The notes: generated from the sequence alone by a model not told the origin. A stretch of DNA of 64,000 bases from Micromonospora lupini str. Lupac 08 (GCF_000297395.2 NZ_HF570108.1:3213079-3277078); one strand, 5' to 3'; shown: positions 8,617 to 18,628, numbered from the stretch's first letter. A program made the numbers and translations.

Positions 8617-9377
8617 GCGAGCTGGATCGGCTCCGCCACGCCATGCGGGCGACGGAGCGCCCCGACGCCATGCTCGACCTGGACACCGTCATGCGTGCGG
8701 GACGGCGGCTGCGTATCCGTCGGCGGGTCGCCGGGGGAGGAGCGGCGACGCTCGTGGCGGGGGTGGTCGCCGTCGCCGCGGTGGCGGTCGGCGCGTCCGG
8801 GCCGGGCGCTCCGGCGCCCACCGGTTCCGCGCCGCCGGTCGCCGTCGCTCCGCCCTCGGGCGGCCGCATGCCGTCGTCGTTGGCGTCGCCGTCGCGGGAG
8901 GCCACGCCACCGCCGACGATCGCCCGTGGTGTACCGGGTCCGAAGCCCCTCGGCCAGGTGGTCGACACGGGGGTGAAGCACGGCACCGATCGGCGGGTCT
9001 ACTACTTCGTGCGGGTCACCGTGCCCGGCCAGCCGAAGGTGACCATGGGGTTGGCCGCCGGTCGCCGTGCCCCCGACGGCACGGTGGGCACGGACATCCT
9101 CGTCAACGACGTCGAGGGCGCCGACCGCAGCCCCGGCTTCCACCAGATCGGCTACGACGAGAGCTCGTCGGCCGCGGCGGCGCCCACCTTCGGCTACTTC
9201 GTCGGCCCCGCCGAGCGGATCATCGGCACGGTGGACGGTCGGCAGATCGATGCCCGGCTGTCGCGCTGGAGCATGGACAAGCAGGTGGTGATCTTCTGGT
9301 TCGACCCGGCCACGCTCACGCCCGGGGAGCGGCTGGACGGCATCGTCGCCCGTGACCGCGACGGCCGTCGGCTCTGA
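8613..9377 (+). CDS. Single-pass membrane protein coupled to the sigma gene, putative anti-sigma role
   Basis: The product has 254 residues: a cytoplasmic N-terminus of about 38 residues rich in Arg and Asp, one membrane helix (about 40-61), a Pro/Ser-rich linker, and an extracytoplasmic domain that I do not recognise. The start ATG shares four bases with the sigma stop, implying translational coupling. No zinc-binding anti-sigma motif (HxxxCxxC) is present. The position and topology suggest it restrains or senses for the sigma factor, as in many SigE-family pairs; this role is inferred, not shown. Confidence 0.75.
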   Translation: MSELDRLRHAMRATERPDAMLDLDTVMRAGRRLRIRRRVAGGGAATLVAGVVAVAAVAVGASGPGAPAPTGSAPPVAVAPPSGGRMPSSLASPSREATPPPTIARGVPGPKPLGQVVDTGVKHGTDRRVYYFVRVTVPGQPKVTMGLAAGRRAPDGTVGTDILVNDVEGADRSPGFHQIGYDESSSAAAAPTFGYFVGPAERIIGTVDGRQIDARLSRWSMDKQVVIFWFDPATLTPGERLDGIVARDRDGRRL

Positions 9378-9386
9378 GGCGCTGGC

Positions 9387-12300
9387 TCAGGCCGGATCGG
9401 TCAGCCGGCGTTCGATGGTCACCGTCGTCCCCTCGCCGGTGGAGACCAGTCGTACGTCGCCGTAGGCGTTCATCAACAGCGCGCCCCGGCCCCGGTCCAT
9501 GGCCGGCCGACGGTCCCGCCAGGTGCCGAAGTCGCGGACCGAGATCCGGACCCGGTCGTCACCGACCTGGAGCCGGACCCGCACCTCGGGGCGACTGGGT
9601 CGTTGTGCGTGCTCGACGGCGTTGTTCATCGCCTCGGACGCGGCGAGCAGCAGATCCTCCAACACGTCCGCGTGGACGTCCACCTCGGTCAACGCCAGCC
9701 GGACGTCCCGGCGCATGGCGGCCGCCGAGGTGGGCACGGACGGGTACGTCCATTCCGCGGCCAGGGTGTCGCCGAGCCCGTCGTCGGCCGCGCCGACCGG
9801 TGCCGCGCCGACCGGTGCCGCGCCGACCGGTGCCGCGCCGACCGGTGCCGCGCCGGCCGCAGCCGCGCCGGCCGCCGGTTCTCTGTTGGCCGGTTCGCCG
9901 CCGGCCGGTTTCCCGTTGGCCGGTGCCGCGTCTACCGGTTCGGCGGCGAAGCGCACGGCGGGCGCGCTCCCGGTGGGCTCCGCCACCGGCGGAGCGGGCG
10001 CGACGGCCATGACCCCGGCGGGTCGCGTCGACCCCGGGGCGTCGACCGCGCTCCGGCTGCCGCCGGCGGCAGGTACGGTGGCCTCGTCGCCGGCCGGTAC
10101 GGCGTCGTCGCCGGTCGGCGCGGTGGTGTCGTCGGCGGCCGGGTCGGTGCGGGCACGGCGGATGGCGGTCCGGATGCGGGCGATCAGCTCCGCGGCGGCG
10201 AACGGCTTCACGAGGTAGTCGTCGGCGCCGAGGCTCAGGCCCACCACGCTGGCCTCCTCGCCGGCCCGGGCGGAGAGCACCAGCACCGGCAGCGCCTGGG
10301 TCGCCGGGTCCGCGCGCAGTCGACGAACCAGGTCGAAGCCGTCCAGCACCGGCATCATCACGTCGGTGAGCACGAGGTCCGGCGGCTCCTGCCGGATCGC
10401 GTCGAGGGCCTGCCGACCGTCGGTCACCGACCGCACCCGCCAGCCCTGACCGGCGAGCAGCCGACTCAGGTACGCGCGCATGTCGCTGTTGTCGTCGGCC
10501 ACCAGGATCCGGGCGCCGGCCAACTCGTCGGCGGCCGGTCCGGGTGCCGCGGCGGGCTCGGCGACACCGCCGGCCGGGTCGGTCAGCCAACCCACCGCCT
10601 CGGAGACGGCGGCGCGGGCCACGTCGCCCCGCCCGTTCGGTGCCGGCGTGGTCGCCGGCGCGCGCCGCGCCGTCGACCACGGCAGGGCCACGGTGAAGGT
10701 GGTGCCGACGCCCACCTGGCTGGTCACCCGGACCTCGCCGCCCTCGAGCCGGGCCAGCTCGTGGACCAGGGCCAGGCCGATGCCGGTGCCCTCGTGGCTG
10801 CGCGAGCGCCCGCCCTGCACCCGGTGGAAGCGCTCGAAGAGCTTCGGCAGGTCCGCCTCGGAGATCCCGATTCCGGTGTCGGCGACGGTGAGGCGTACCT
10901 CGTCGTGGTCGGCGTCCACGGCGATCCGGATGCGGCCGATGAACGTGTACTTCAGGGCGTTGGACAGCAGGTTGGTGACGATGCGTTCCCAGTTGACCGG
11001 GTCGAGGGTGACCGGCCGGGGCAGCGGCGGGCAGTCGACCTCCAGAGCCAGGCCGGCCCGTTCGACGGCGGCCCGGAAGACGCTTGCCAACTCGACGGTG
11101 AGCGCGGGGAGGTCGACCTCGCGGGCGTCGCTGTGGGCCCGGCCGGCCTCCAGGCTGGAGAAGGTGAGCAGGCTGTTGACAAGGGTCAACAGTCGGGTGG
11201 CGTTACGCCAGGCGGTCTCCACCCGCTCCCGCTGCGGCGGCGCCAGCGGCGCGGCGGTGTCGGCGAGCGCGTCGGCGAGCGGCCCGAGCATGAGGGTCAG
11301 CGGCGTACGGAACTCGTGGCTGACGTTGGTGAAGAAGGTGGTCTTCACCCGGTCCAGCTCGGCCAGTGTCTCGGCCCGGCGCCGCTCCTGCTCGTACTCC
11401 TTCGCGTTGCGGACCGCCATGGAGACCTGTTGGGTCAGCAGTTGGTAGAAGGAGCGGTACGCCTCGTCCAGCTCCCGGTTGGGGCTGACGCCGGCCAGCA
11501 GGACGCCGAGCGGCTGGTCCTCGGTGGCCGAGGGCAGCGGCAGCGCCAGCGCGGTGCGGGTGGGATCACCCCACGGGCCGGCGGGCAGGGGCAGTCGGTC
11601 CGTGACGCCTGGCACGTCGACGGGTCGGCCCTGCGCGGCGTCCGGCAGGCCCCAGGCGTGGGCCGCCGGGCTCGGGTCCGCCACGTCGACGACGTCCGGC
11701 AGCGTCTCGGCCACCGGGCGGTGACCCGGGTCACCGCCCGTGCAGGCCGTCCGGCGCAGCACCGCGCCGTCGCGCAGGTAGATCGCGGCGAACGGGACGT
11801 CCAGCGGGTGGCCGCCGATCGCGTCGACCAGCCGGGCGCAGGTGGCGTCGACGTCGACGGTGCGCCCGTCGCCACCCAGGCTCAGGTCGCGCAGCAGCCG
11901 CAGTCGCCGTTCGCCGACGACCTGCTCGGTGACCTCGCTGCACACCGTCAGCACGCCGACGGTGCGGCCGTCGTCGTCGCGGGCCGGGGCGTGCGAGACG
12001 CTGAAGTACGCCTCCTCGCGGTAGCCGGCGCGCTCCAGCAGGAGTTGCAGAGCGGGCACCCAACTGGCGACCCCGCTCTCCATGGCCTGCCGGATCAGGG
12101 GGGCGAGGACGTCCCAGCCCTCGGCCAGGGTCACCCGCACGTCGTCGCCGAGCGCGGCGGGGTGCTTGTCGCCGATCAGGGCGGAGTACGCGTCGTTGTA
12201 GAGCTGGGAGAGGCGGTCGCCCCAGAGCAGGAGCATGGGGTAACGGGAGGAGAGCACCACCCGCACGGCGGCGCGCAGGCTCTGCGGCCAGCTCGACACC

Positions 12301-12392
12301 GCGCCCAGCGGGGTGTCGGCCCAGTTCAGCTCGGCCATCAGCCGTCCGGTGTCACCGCCGTCGGCGAACAGGTCGGTGCGGGGTCGTGTCAC
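9387..12392 (-). CDS. Hybrid histidine kinase with receiver and C-terminal RsbW-like ATPase
   Basis: This is a soluble multidomain signalling protein of 1001 residues. The order is a PAS-like sensory region (about 20-145), a GAF-like domain (about 165-330), HisKA with NVSHEFRTP (His359), HATPase ([26 protein letters not shown]), a receiver with Asp677 (LVLTDVMMP), a Pro/Ala-rich linker, and a second HATPase fold (about 865-1000) resembling RsbW-type anti-sigma kinases ([25 protein letters not shown]). Such fusions link phosphorelay to partner-switching control of sigma factors. The linker includes a perfect 15-base tandem repeat. No partner gene adjoins it; the 205 bases upstream are divergent with the M28 gene. 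Confidence 0.88.
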   Translation of the reverse strand: MTRPRTDLFADGGDTGRLMAELNWADTPLGAVSSWPQSLRAAVRVVLSSRYPMLLLWGDRLSQLYNDAYSALIGDKHPAALGDDVRVTLAEGWDVLAPLIRQAMESGVASWVPALQLLLERAGYREEAYFSVSHAPARDDDGRTVGVLTVCSEVTEQVVGERRLRLLRDLSLGGDGRTVDVDATCARLVDAIGGHPLDVPFAAIYLRDGAVLRRTACTGGDPGHRPVAETLPDVVDVADPSPAAHAWGLPDAAQGRPVDVPGVTDRLPLPAGPWGDPTRTALALPLPSATEDQPLGVLLAGVSPNRELDEAYRSFYQLLTQQVSMAVRNAKEYEQERRRAETLAELDRVKTTFFTNVSHEFRTPLTLMLGPLADALADTAAPLAPPQRERVETAWRNATRLLTLVNSLLTFSSLEAGRAHSDAREVDLPALTVELASVFRAAVERAGLALEVDCPPLPRPVTLDPVNWERIVTNLLSNALKYTFIGRIRIAVDADHDEVRLTVADTGIGISEADLPKLFERFHRVQGGRSRSHEGTGIGLALVHELARLEGGEVRVTSQVGVGTTFTVALPWSTARRAPATTPAPNGRGDVARAAVSEAVGWLTDPAGGVAEPAAAPGPAADELAGARILVADDNSDMRAYLSRLLAGQGWRVRSVTDGRQALDAIRQEPPDLVLTDVMMPVLDGFDLVRRLRADPATQALPVLVLSARAGEEASVVGLSLGADDYLVKPFAAAELIARIRTAIRRARTDPAADDTTAPTGDDAVPAGDEATVPAAGGSRSAVDAPGSTRPAGVMAVAPAPPVAEPTGSAPAVRFAAEPVDAAPANGKPAGGEPANREPAAGAAAAGAAPVGAAPVGAAPVGAAPVGAADDGLGDTLAAEWTYPSVPTSAAAMRRDVRLALTEVDVHADVLEDLLLAASEAMNNAVEHAQRPSRPEVRVRLQVGDDRVRISVRDFGTWRDRRPAMDRGRGALLMNAYGDVRLVSTGEGTTVTIERRLTDPA
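9787..9846 (-). repeat. 15-bp tandem repeat, four perfect copies, in-frame
   Basis: Four identical 15-base units encode the pentapeptide A-A-P-V-G repeated in the linker between receiver and C-terminal ATPase of the hybrid kinase. Degenerate copies flank them on both sides. Being in frame, a change in copy number would alter linker length without breaking the protein. Confidence 0.9.
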
Positions 12393-12597
12393 GCTCGACC
12401 CGGCCTCATCGCAAGCCCCCCGTTCCGGGCCCGACGACCCCTGCTGGTGTTACCTACCCATCCTGGCACCTCTACTCACCTGTGCCGTCGTCGGTACCCA
12501 TCGTCGAACCGGCGGGGGTTCGGGACGAACGACCGATGCCGAAGACATAGATCTCTGTAAGTGTCTCGGTTATCTCTCCAACCCCCGAGGAGCCCCC

Positions 12598-14355
12598 ATG
12601 AGAGGCAGAACGCTGAGCGCGGGAATCGTGCTCGCCGTGTTCACCGGGATGACGGTGACGCTGGCCGCCCAGCCGGTGACCGCGTCACCCTCCGCCGCGA
12701 CGACAGCGACCCGGCCGATCGCCGCGTCCGCCGCCGTCCTGGCGGCGCCGGACATCTCCGTCACCAACGTCCAGGCGCACCTGACCCAGTTCAACTCGAT
12801 CGCCAGCAGCAACGGCGGCAACCGGCGGGCCGGCTCGGCCGGCTACACCGCCTCGGTCAGCTACGTGAAGAGCAGGCTCCAGGCCGCCGGCTACACCGTC
12901 AGCGAGCAGACCTGCTCCAGCTGCACGTACCCCTCGAACAACCTCATCGCCGAGTGGCCCGGCGGCCCGACCGACCAGGTGGTCATGTTCGGCGCCCACC
13001 TGGACAGCGTCTCGGCCGGCCCGGGCATCAACGACAACGCCTCCGGCTCCACCACCCTGCTGGAGAACGCGCTGGTCCTCGCCGCGCAGAACCCGACCAT
13101 GACGAAGAAGGTCCGGTTCGCCTGGTGGACCGACGAGGAGCAGGGCCTCAACGGCTCCCGGTTCTACGTGAACTCGCTCACCACCACCCAGCGCGGCTAC
13201 ATCAAGGGCTACTACAACTTCGACATGGTCGGCTCGACGAACGGTGGCTACTTCATCAACCGGGTCACCTCCACGACGGCGGCGCCGCTGAAGGCGTACT
13301 GGGACTCGCTGGGGCTGCAACCCGAGGAGAACGTCGAGGGTCAGGGCCGCTCCGACGACTACTACTTCCAGCAGGCCGGCATCCCCACCTCCGGGTACGC
13401 CGCGGGCGCGAGCGCCCGCAAGACCAGCAGTCAGGCGGCCAAGTGGGGTGGCACGGCCAACGCCGCCTACGACTCGTGCTACCACCGTTCCTGCGACACC
13501 ACCGCCAACGTCAGCGCCACCGTGCTGAACCGGGCCGCGGACGGCGTCGCGTACGCGCTGTGGCAGCTCGCCGTGGGTGGCGGCACCCCGACCAACGACT
13601 TCTCGATCGCGGTCAACCCCACCGCGCTCGCCGTCGCCCGGGGCGCCAGCACCACCGCCACCGTGACCACCGCGACCACCTCGGGCTCGGCGCAGACGGT
13701 GAGCCTCACCGCGTCCGGCGCGCCCAGCGGGGTGAGCGTCTCCTTCAGTCCGTCGTCGGTGACCTCCGGCGGGTCGGCCACGCTGACCCTGACCGCGTCG
13801 GCCGGCGCCGCCACGGGCACCGTCACCGTCACGGTCACCGGCACCGGATCGGTCACCCGGACGGCGAGCCTCACCCTCACGGTGACCGGCACCGGCGGCT
13901 GCGCCGGCGGACAGGTGGTCGGCAACGGGGGCTTCGAGAGCGGCAGCACGCCGTGGACCGCGTCCTCCGGTGTGATCACCAATTCGGGCAGTCAGCCGGC
14001 CCGGACCGGGTCGTACAAGGCGTGGCTCGACGGGTACGGCAGCACCCACACCGACACCCTGTCCCAGTCGGTGACCGTGCCGGCCGGCTGCGCCAGCTAC
14101 ACGCTGTCGTTCTGGCTGCACGTCGACACCGCCGAGACCACCTCCTCGACGGCGTACGACAAGCTCGTCGTGCAGGTGGGCTCGACCACGCTTGCGACGT
14201 ACTCGAACCTCAACGCCGGCTCCGGCTACGCCCAGCGCACGTTCAACGTGGCCGGGTTCGCCGGGCAGACGGTGACAGTGAAGTTCACCGGCACCGAGGA
14301 CTCGTCGTTGCAGACCAGCTTCGTGATCGACGACGTGACGCTGCAGGCGAGCTGA
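12598..14355 (+). CDS. Secreted M28-family aminopeptidase with C-terminal accessory domains
   Basis: This is an exported zinc aminopeptidase of 585 residues, close in layout to Streptomyces griseus aminopeptidase. A signal peptide (about 1-29) precedes the M28 domain (about 55-315). The expected metal and catalytic residues are visible: His134 (GAHLDS), Asp146 (GINDNASGS), Glu180-Glu181 (TDEEQG), Asp209 (YNFDMVG) and His296 (CYHRSC). After it come an Ig-like Thr/Ser/Val-rich domain (about 325-425) and a beta-sandwich domain (about 430-585, GNGGFESG to DDVTL) often attached to secreted hydrolases. The ATG at 12598 is preceded by GAGGAG. The gene stands alone, closed by a strong terminator. Confidence 0.93.
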   Translation: MRGRTLSAGIVLAVFTGMTVTLAAQPVTASPSAATTATRPIAASAAVLAAPDISVTNVQAHLTQFNSIASSNGGNRRAGSAGYTASVSYVKSRLQAAGYTVSEQTCSSCTYPSNNLIAEWPGGPTDQVVMFGAHLDSVSAGPGINDNASGSTTLLENALVLAAQNPTMTKKVRFAWWTDEEQGLNGSRFYVNSLTTTQRGYIKGYYNFDMVGSTNGGYFINRVTSTTAAPLKAYWDSLGLQPEENVEGQGRSDDYYFQQAGIPTSGYAAGASARKTSSQAAKWGGTANAAYDSCYHRSCDTTANVSATVLNRAADGVAYALWQLAVGGGTPTNDFSIAVNPTALAVARGASTTATVTTATTSGSAQTVSLTASGAPSGVSVSFSPSSVTSGGSATLTLTASAGAATGTVTVTVTGTGSVTRTASLTLTVTGTGGCAGGQVVGNGGFESGSTPWTASSGVITNSGSQPARTGSYKAWLDGYGSTHTDTLSQSVTVPAGCASYTLSFWLHVDTAETTSSTAYDKLVVQVGSTTLATYSNLNAGSGYAQRTFNVAGFAGQTVTVKFTGTEDSSLQTSFVIDDVTLQAS

Positions 14356-14357
14356 CC

Positions 14358-14393
14358 GACGTCGGGTGGGGGCACGCGCCCCCACCCGACGTC
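14358..14393 (+). terminator. Intrinsic terminator hairpin after the M28 gene
   Basis: A perfect 16-bp stem (GACGTCGGGTGGGGGC with its complement) closes a 4-base ACGC loop two bases after the M28 stop codon. There is no U-tract, as is common in actinobacteria. Confidence 0.85.
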
Positions 14394-14480
14394 TAGTCAC
14401 GGGTGTCTATCTCTGGTAGAAATCTTTCAAGGCCGGCCCCTGATTCGCAGAATTCCGCCCCTCACGCGAACGGGAGTGCC

Positions 14481-14987
14481 ATGTCACCCACCCGATCCAC
14501 AGTGCGCCGCCGCGTGCTCACACTGCTCGTGGCCACCCTCGCCACGGTCTGCGCCACGTTCGGCCTGGCCGCCCCGGCCTTCGCCATCAGCCACTCCAAC
14601 GCCACCTCGCAGCTGCGCGCCGCCGGCATCTCCTGGACCTCCAGCGGCAACTGCAGCGACCGCAACGTGGCCACCTGCACCTCGTTCGACGGGGTCCGGC
14701 AGGCCACCATCGACGGCATCATCACCTTCAAGCGGGCCAGCGGCTGCGCGGTCACCATCACCGCCGGCACCGAGGTCGGGCACGCCGGGGGCACGTACAG
14801 CCACTGGACCGGCTACAAGCTGGACATCGCGTTGAGCGCCTGCATCCAGAACTACATCTCGGCGAACTACACCTACGTCGGCTACATCTCCGGCTTCGGC
14901 TATCAGTACCGGGCGGCCTCGGGCAACCTCTACACCAAGGAGGGCAGCCACTGGGACATCCTCTTCTACAGCTGCGGTGGCTGCTGA
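14481..14987 (+). CDS. Small secreted protein with an M15-like zinc motif
   Basis: This is an exported protein of 168 residues with a clear signal peptide ending AFA (residue 35). The mature part contains SHWTGYKLDIAL (His108, Asp115) and later KEGSHWDILFY (Glu154, His157). This is the H-x6-D plus E-x2-H spacing of the M15/VanX-type zinc D,D-peptidase fold, and six or more cysteines suggest disulfides. I infer a peptidoglycan peptidase-like function; it could also be a divergent non-catalytic relative. The ATG at 14481 gives the signal peptide directly and follows GGGAGTGCC. It stands alone between terminators. Confidence 0.75.
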   Translation: MSPTRSTVRRRVLTLLVATLATVCATFGLAAPAFAISHSNATSQLRAAGISWTSSGNCSDRNVATCTSFDGVRQATIDGIITFKRASGCAVTITAGTEVGHAGGTYSHWTGYKLDIALSACIQNYISANYTYVGYISGFGYQYRAASGNLYTKEGSHWDILFYSCGGC

Positions 14988-15003
14988 GCGAGGTGTGCCG
15001 GGC

Positions 15004-15075
15004 CGGGTACGCGGAGGGAGCTGACCGCGTACCCGAAGATCGGGCCGCCGCCGGGAACCCGGCGGCGGCCCGATC
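15004..15075. terminator. Two tandem hairpins between convergent genes
   Basis: An 11-bp stem (15004-15014 with 15025-15035) is followed by an 18-bp perfect stem (15038-15055 with 15058-15075) around two adenines. They lie between the M15-like gene and the convergent SDR gene and can end transcription from either side. Confidence 0.85.
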
Positions 15076-15094
15076 ACGGCCGTGGTGTCGCGGC

Positions 15095-15793
15095 TCAGGG
15101 GAGCTGCGGGTAGAGCGCGGCGACGCCGCCGGCCAGGCCGGCCTGCACCTGCCGGCTGATCTCGTCGGTGACGATCTCGTACGCGTCGGCCTCGATGCCG
15201 TCGATGCCGATCCGGGCGATCACCGCCGGGTCCGACTTGGCGCCGGTGACGGACGCGGCCATCTCGGTGTCCATGTAGCCGACGTGCAGGCCGGCGACCC
15301 GGACCCCCCGCTCGGCGAGCTGCACGCGCAGCGCGTTGGTCATCGCCCACTCGGCCGACTTCGCGGCGCCGTACGCCCCGTGCAGGGGGAAATTCACCCA
15401 GGACAGCACGGAGAGCACGTTGAGGACGGTTCCGCCGCCGTTGCCGGCGATGACCGGGGCGAAGGACCGGATCATCGACAGGTTGCCGAGGTAGTGCGTC
15501 TCCAGCTCCAGCCGGATCAGGTCCAGGTCGCCCTCCAGCAGGTCCGCCCGGCTGTCGATGCCGGCGTTGTTGATCAGCAGGTTCACGTCGCCGGCGAGCT
15601 GCGCGGCGGCGGCCACCGAGGCGGGGTCGGTGATGTCGAGGCGCACCGGCGTCACGCCGGGCAGGTCGACGCTGTCGGGATTGCGGGCGCCCGCGTAGAC
15701 CGTGGCGCCCCGGGCGACGAGTTCGGCGGCCAGGTGTCGGCCGAAGCCCCGGTTGGCGCCGGTGACGAGGGCGGTGCTTCCAGCGATCTTCAT
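15095..15793 (-). CDS. SDR-family oxidoreductase
   Basis: This is a short-chain dehydrogenase/reductase of 232 residues. It has the coenzyme motif TGANRGFGRH (11-20), NNAG (75-78) and the catalytic Tyr141/Lys145 (YGAAK) with Ser near 128-131. The ATG at 15793 is preceded by GGAG seven bases away. Its promoter overlaps a dyad (15857-15882) that looks like an operator, so expression is likely repressed until an inducer appears; no regulator gene adjoins it. The gene is divergent from htpG. The substrate is unknown. Confidence 0.92.
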   Translation of the reverse strand: MKIAGSTALVTGANRGFGRHLAAELVARGATVYAGARNPDSVDLPGVTPVRLDITDPASVAAAAQLAGDVNLLINNAGIDSRADLLEGDLDLIRLELETHYLGNLSMIRSFAPVIAGNGGGTVLNVLSVLSWVNFPLHGAYGAAKSAEWAMTNALRVQLAERGVRVAGLHVGYMDTEMAASVTGAKSDPAVIARIGIDGIEADAYEIVTDEISRQVQAGLAGGVAALYPQLP

Positions 15794-15847
15794 GGGAGTG
15801 CTCCAGGTTCGTGGTCGGTGCGGCGCGACGACGTTTGCTGGCCGGAA

Positions 15848-15882
15848 CGCTATCCGGCTGACTTCTGCTAAGCAAAGTCAGC
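15848..15882 (-). promoter_or_regulatory. SDR promoter overlapped by an inverted repeat
   Basis: On the minus strand TTGCTT, a 17-base spacer and TAGCGT form a plausible sigma-70-type promoter about 55 bases ahead of the SDR start. The arms GCTGACTT (15857-15864) and AAGTCAGC (15875-15882) lie over its -35 and spacer, where a bound repressor would block polymerase. Confidence 0.6.
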
Positions 15883-16000
15883 TATGTCACGCGCGCACCT
15901 CCCTCGGATCGGGAATACGACCCGGACGCGGGCACGACCGCACCGGTGACGACTCGTATCCTTTGCGCGAACCTCCGCACGAGCCGAGAAGGGAGACGGT

Positions 16001-17917
16001 GTGAGCAACCAGGCCGAGACGTTGGAGTTCCAGGCCGAGGCGCGTCAGCTCCTCCAGTTGGTGGTCCACTCGATCTATTCGAACAAGGACGTCTTCCTGC
16101 GGGAACTCATCTCGAACGCGTCCGACGCCCTGGACAAGCTGCGGCTGGCGACGCTCGTCGACAAGGATCTCGTCGCCGACACCGACGACCTGCACGTCGC
16201 CATCGAGGTCGACCGGGACGCCCGCACGCTTACCGTCCGGGACAACGGCATCGGGATGACCCGCGACGAGGTGGTCCGGCTGATCGGTACCATCGCCAAG
16301 TCCGGCACCGCCGAGCTGCTGCGCCAGCTGCGCGAGTCCGCCGACGCCCGCGCCTCGCAGGACCTGATCGGGCAGTTCGGCGTCGGCTTCTACGCCGCGT
16401 TCATGGTCGCCGACCGGGTCACCCTGCTGACCCGCAAGGCCGGCGAGACCGGCGGCACCCGCTGGGAGTCCACCGGCGAGGGCACCTACTCGATCGAGTC
16501 GGTCGACGAGGCGCCGCAGGGCACCACGGTGACCCTGCACCTCAAGCCGGTCGACACCGAGGACAACCTGCACGACTACACCGCCGAGTGGACCGTCCGC
16601 GAGATCGTCAAGCGATACTCCGACTTCATCGCGTGGCCGATCCGGATGAGCGTCGAGCGGCCCGGCGCCGACGGCGAGGCCGCCACCAGCGAGGTGCAGA
16701 CCCTCAACTCGATGAAGGCGCTCTGGGCCCGGCCCCGCGACGAGGTCGACGCCGCCGAGTACAACGAGTTCTACAAGCACGTCAGCCACGACTGGGCCGA
16801 CCCGCTCGAGGTCGTGCACATGAAGGGCGAGGGCACCTTCGAGTACGAGGCGCTGCTGTTCCTGCCCAGCCACGCCCCGCTGGACCTGTTCTCCCCGCAG
16901 GGCCGCCGCGGCGTGCAGCTCTACGTCAAGCGCGTGTTCATCATGGACGACTGCGAGGCGCTGGTCCCCACCTACCTGCGCTTCGTCAAGGGCGTCGTCG
17001 ACGCGCACGACCTGTCGCTGAACATCTCCCGCGAGATCCTCCAGCAGGACCGGCAGATCCAGATCGTCCGTCGCCGCCTGGTCAAGAAGGTCCTCACCAC
17101 GGTCAAGGACCTCAAGGCCAACCACCCCGAGCGCTACCGCACCTTCTGGACCGAGTTCGGCGCGGTGGTCAAGGAGGGGTTGATCGACGACACCGACAAC
17201 CGGGACTCCCTGCTGGAGATCCTGTCGGTCGCCTCCACCCACGACGCGGCGGAGCCCACCGACCTGGCCGGCTACGTCTCGCGCATGAAGGACGGCCAGA
17301 GCGACATCTGGTACGCCACCGGCGACTCCCGCGCCACGATCGAGAACTCCCCGCACCTGGAGGCGTTCCGGGCGAAGGGTCACGAGGTGCTGTTGCTCAC
17401 CGACCCGGTCGACGAGGTGTGGGTCGAGCGTGTCGGCGAGTACGACGGCCGACCGCTGCGCTCGATCGCCAAGGGCCAGGTCGACCTGGACACCGACGAG
17501 GAGAAGCAGCAGGCCGAGGCCGAGCGCGAGCAGCAGCGGCAGGAGTTCGCGGCGCTCGTGGAGTGGCTGGGCACGACCCTCGCCGACAGCGTTCGGGAGG
17601 TCCGGCTGTCGTCGCGGCTGACCACCTCACCGGCCTGCGTCGTGGGCGACGCGCACGACCTCACGCCCACGTTGGAGAAGATGTACCGGGCGATGGGGCA
17701 CGACGTCCCCTCGGCCAAGCGCATCCTGGAGATCAACCCCGGCCACCCGCTGGTCACCGGGCTGCGCAAGGCCCACGAGCACGGCGACTCCACCGAAACC
17801 CTGACCGAGACCGCCGAGCTGCTGTACGGCCTGGCGGTGCTCGCCGAGGGCGGTGAGCTGGCCGACCCGGCCCGGTTCACCCGTACGCTCGCCGACCGGT
17901 TGGCGCGCACCCTGTAG
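16001..17917 (+). CDS. htpG: Molecular chaperone HtpG (Hsp90)
   Basis: This is bacterial Hsp90 of 638 residues, an ATP-dependent cytosolic chaperone. The GHKL ATPase domain (about 1-235) shows ELISNASDALDKLR, DNGIGM and GQFGVGFYAAFMVADRV. The middle domain (about 240-500) contains the catalytic-arginine region LNISREILQQDRQI. The C-terminal dimerisation domain ends near 638. The GTG at 16001 follows GAGAAGGGAGAC. The length fits bacterial family members. It is monocistronic with a terminator after it. I saw no CIRCE or HAIR element in the 200 bases upstream. Confidence 0.97.
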   Translation: MSNQAETLEFQAEARQLLQLVVHSIYSNKDVFLRELISNASDALDKLRLATLVDKDLVADTDDLHVAIEVDRDARTLTVRDNGIGMTRDEVVRLIGTIAKSGTAELLRQLRESADARASQDLIGQFGVGFYAAFMVADRVTLLTRKAGETGGTRWESTGEGTYSIESVDEAPQGTTVTLHLKPVDTEDNLHDYTAEWTVREIVKRYSDFIAWPIRMSVERPGADGEAATSEVQTLNSMKALWARPRDEVDAAEYNEFYKHVSHDWADPLEVVHMKGEGTFEYEALLFLPSHAPLDLFSPQGRRGVQLYVKRVFIMDDCEALVPTYLRFVKGVVDAHDLSLNISREILQQDRQIQIVRRRLVKKVLTTVKDLKANHPERYRTFWTEFGAVVKEGLIDDTDNRDSLLEILSVASTHDAAEPTDLAGYVSRMKDGQSDIWYATGDSRATIENSPHLEAFRAKGHEVLLLTDPVDEVWVERVGEYDGRPLRSIAKGQVDLDTDEEKQQAEAEREQQRQEFAALVEWLGTTLADSVREVRLSSRLTTSPACVVGDAHDLTPTLEKMYRAMGHDVPSAKRILEINPGHPLVTGLRKAHEHGDSTETLTETAELLYGLAVLAEGGELADPARFTRTLADRLARTL

Positions 17918-17933
17918 CTGACGTACCCCCTGC

Positions 17934-17967
17934 GGCCGGCGGGTTCCGCACAGCGGACCCGCCGGCC
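17934..17967. terminator. Bidirectional terminator between htpG and the NarL-type regulator gene
   Basis: GGCCGGCGGGT, a one-base T bulge and TCCGC pair with GCGGACCCGCCGGCC around a short ACA-containing loop. It serves two convergent genes. Confidence 0.75.
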
Positions 17968-17974
17968 GGTCACG

Positions 17975-18628
17975 TCACTGGCCCGGAATCACCAGACCGG
18001 ACTCGTAGGCGACCATCACCACCTGGGCGCGGTCGCGCAGGTTCAGTTTGGCGAGCAGGTTGCCGACGTGCGTCTTCACCGTGTGCTCGCTCAGGTGGTG
18101 GTGGGCGGCGATCTCGGCGTTGGACAGACCGGCCGCGATCAGGCGCAGCACGTCCGTCTCGCGAGCGGTGAGCGCGGTCACCGCGGCGGCCCGGGCCGGA
18201 TCCGGGTGACCGCGCCTGTGCAGTTCGCCGATCACGCGGGCGGTGACGCCGGGGGCGAGCAACGCGTCACCGGCGGCGACCACGCGGACGGCGTTGACCA
18301 GGTCGGCTCGGGGGGCGTCCTTGAGGAGGAAGCCGCTGGCCCCGGCGCGCAACGCCGCGTACAGGTAGTCGTCGGTGTCGAACATGGTCAGGGCGAGGAC
18401 CCGGCTCGGCGTACGGGCGCAGACCTGCCGGGTCGCGGCGACACCGTCGAGGATGGGCATCCGCATGTCCATCAGGACGACGTCGGGTCGGTGTTCGAGG
18501 GCGGCACGCACCGCGTTCGCGCCGTCGGCGGCCTCGGCGACCACCTCGATGTCCGGCTCGGCACCGAGGATCGTCGCGAATCCGGCCCGGAACAGGTCCT
18601 GATCGTCGGCGAGCACGACGCGCAGCAT
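17975..18628 (-). CDS. NarL/LuxR-family response regulator
   Basis: This is a response regulator of 217 residues. The receiver domain has Asp8-Asp9, the phospho-acceptor Asp54 (VVLMDMRMP) and Lys in FLLKDAP. The C-terminal LuxR-type HTH (about 150-215) carries LTARETDVLRLIAAGLSNAEIA and EHTVKTHVGNLLAKL. The chosen start is the ATG at 18628; an in-frame GTG two codons upstream is possible. The kinase gene ends 55 bases upstream on the same strand, making a typical actinobacterial NarL-type pair. Target genes are not evident. Confidence 0.95.
   Translation of the reverse strand: MLRVVLADDQDLFRAGFATILGAEPDIEVVAEAADGANAVRAALEHRPDVVLMDMRMPILDGVAATRQVCARTPSRVLALTMFDTDDYLYAALRAGASGFLLKDAPRADLVNAVRVVAAGDALLAPGVTARVIGELHRRGHPDPARAAAVTALTARETDVLRLIAAGLSNAEIAAHHHLSEHTVKTHVGNLLAKLNLRDRAQVVMVAYESGLVIPGQ

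Noticed and set aside
9603..12560. A 985-codon plus-strand frame opposite the hybrid kinase
   Set aside because: The minus-strand frame has complete kinase, receiver and ATPase motifs. The plus frame has only the mirrored bias of GC-rich coding.
12685..14400. A 571-codon minus-strand frame opposite the M28 peptidase
   Set aside because: It is low-complexity with no domain, while the plus strand encodes an intact zinc aminopeptidase with signal peptide.
15876..16000. A heat-shock operator (CIRCE or HAIR type) ahead of htpG
   Set aside because: No TTAGCACTC-N9-GAGTGCTAA or CTTGAGT-N7-ACTCAAG pattern was found. The only dyad in the region overlaps the SDR promoter instead.
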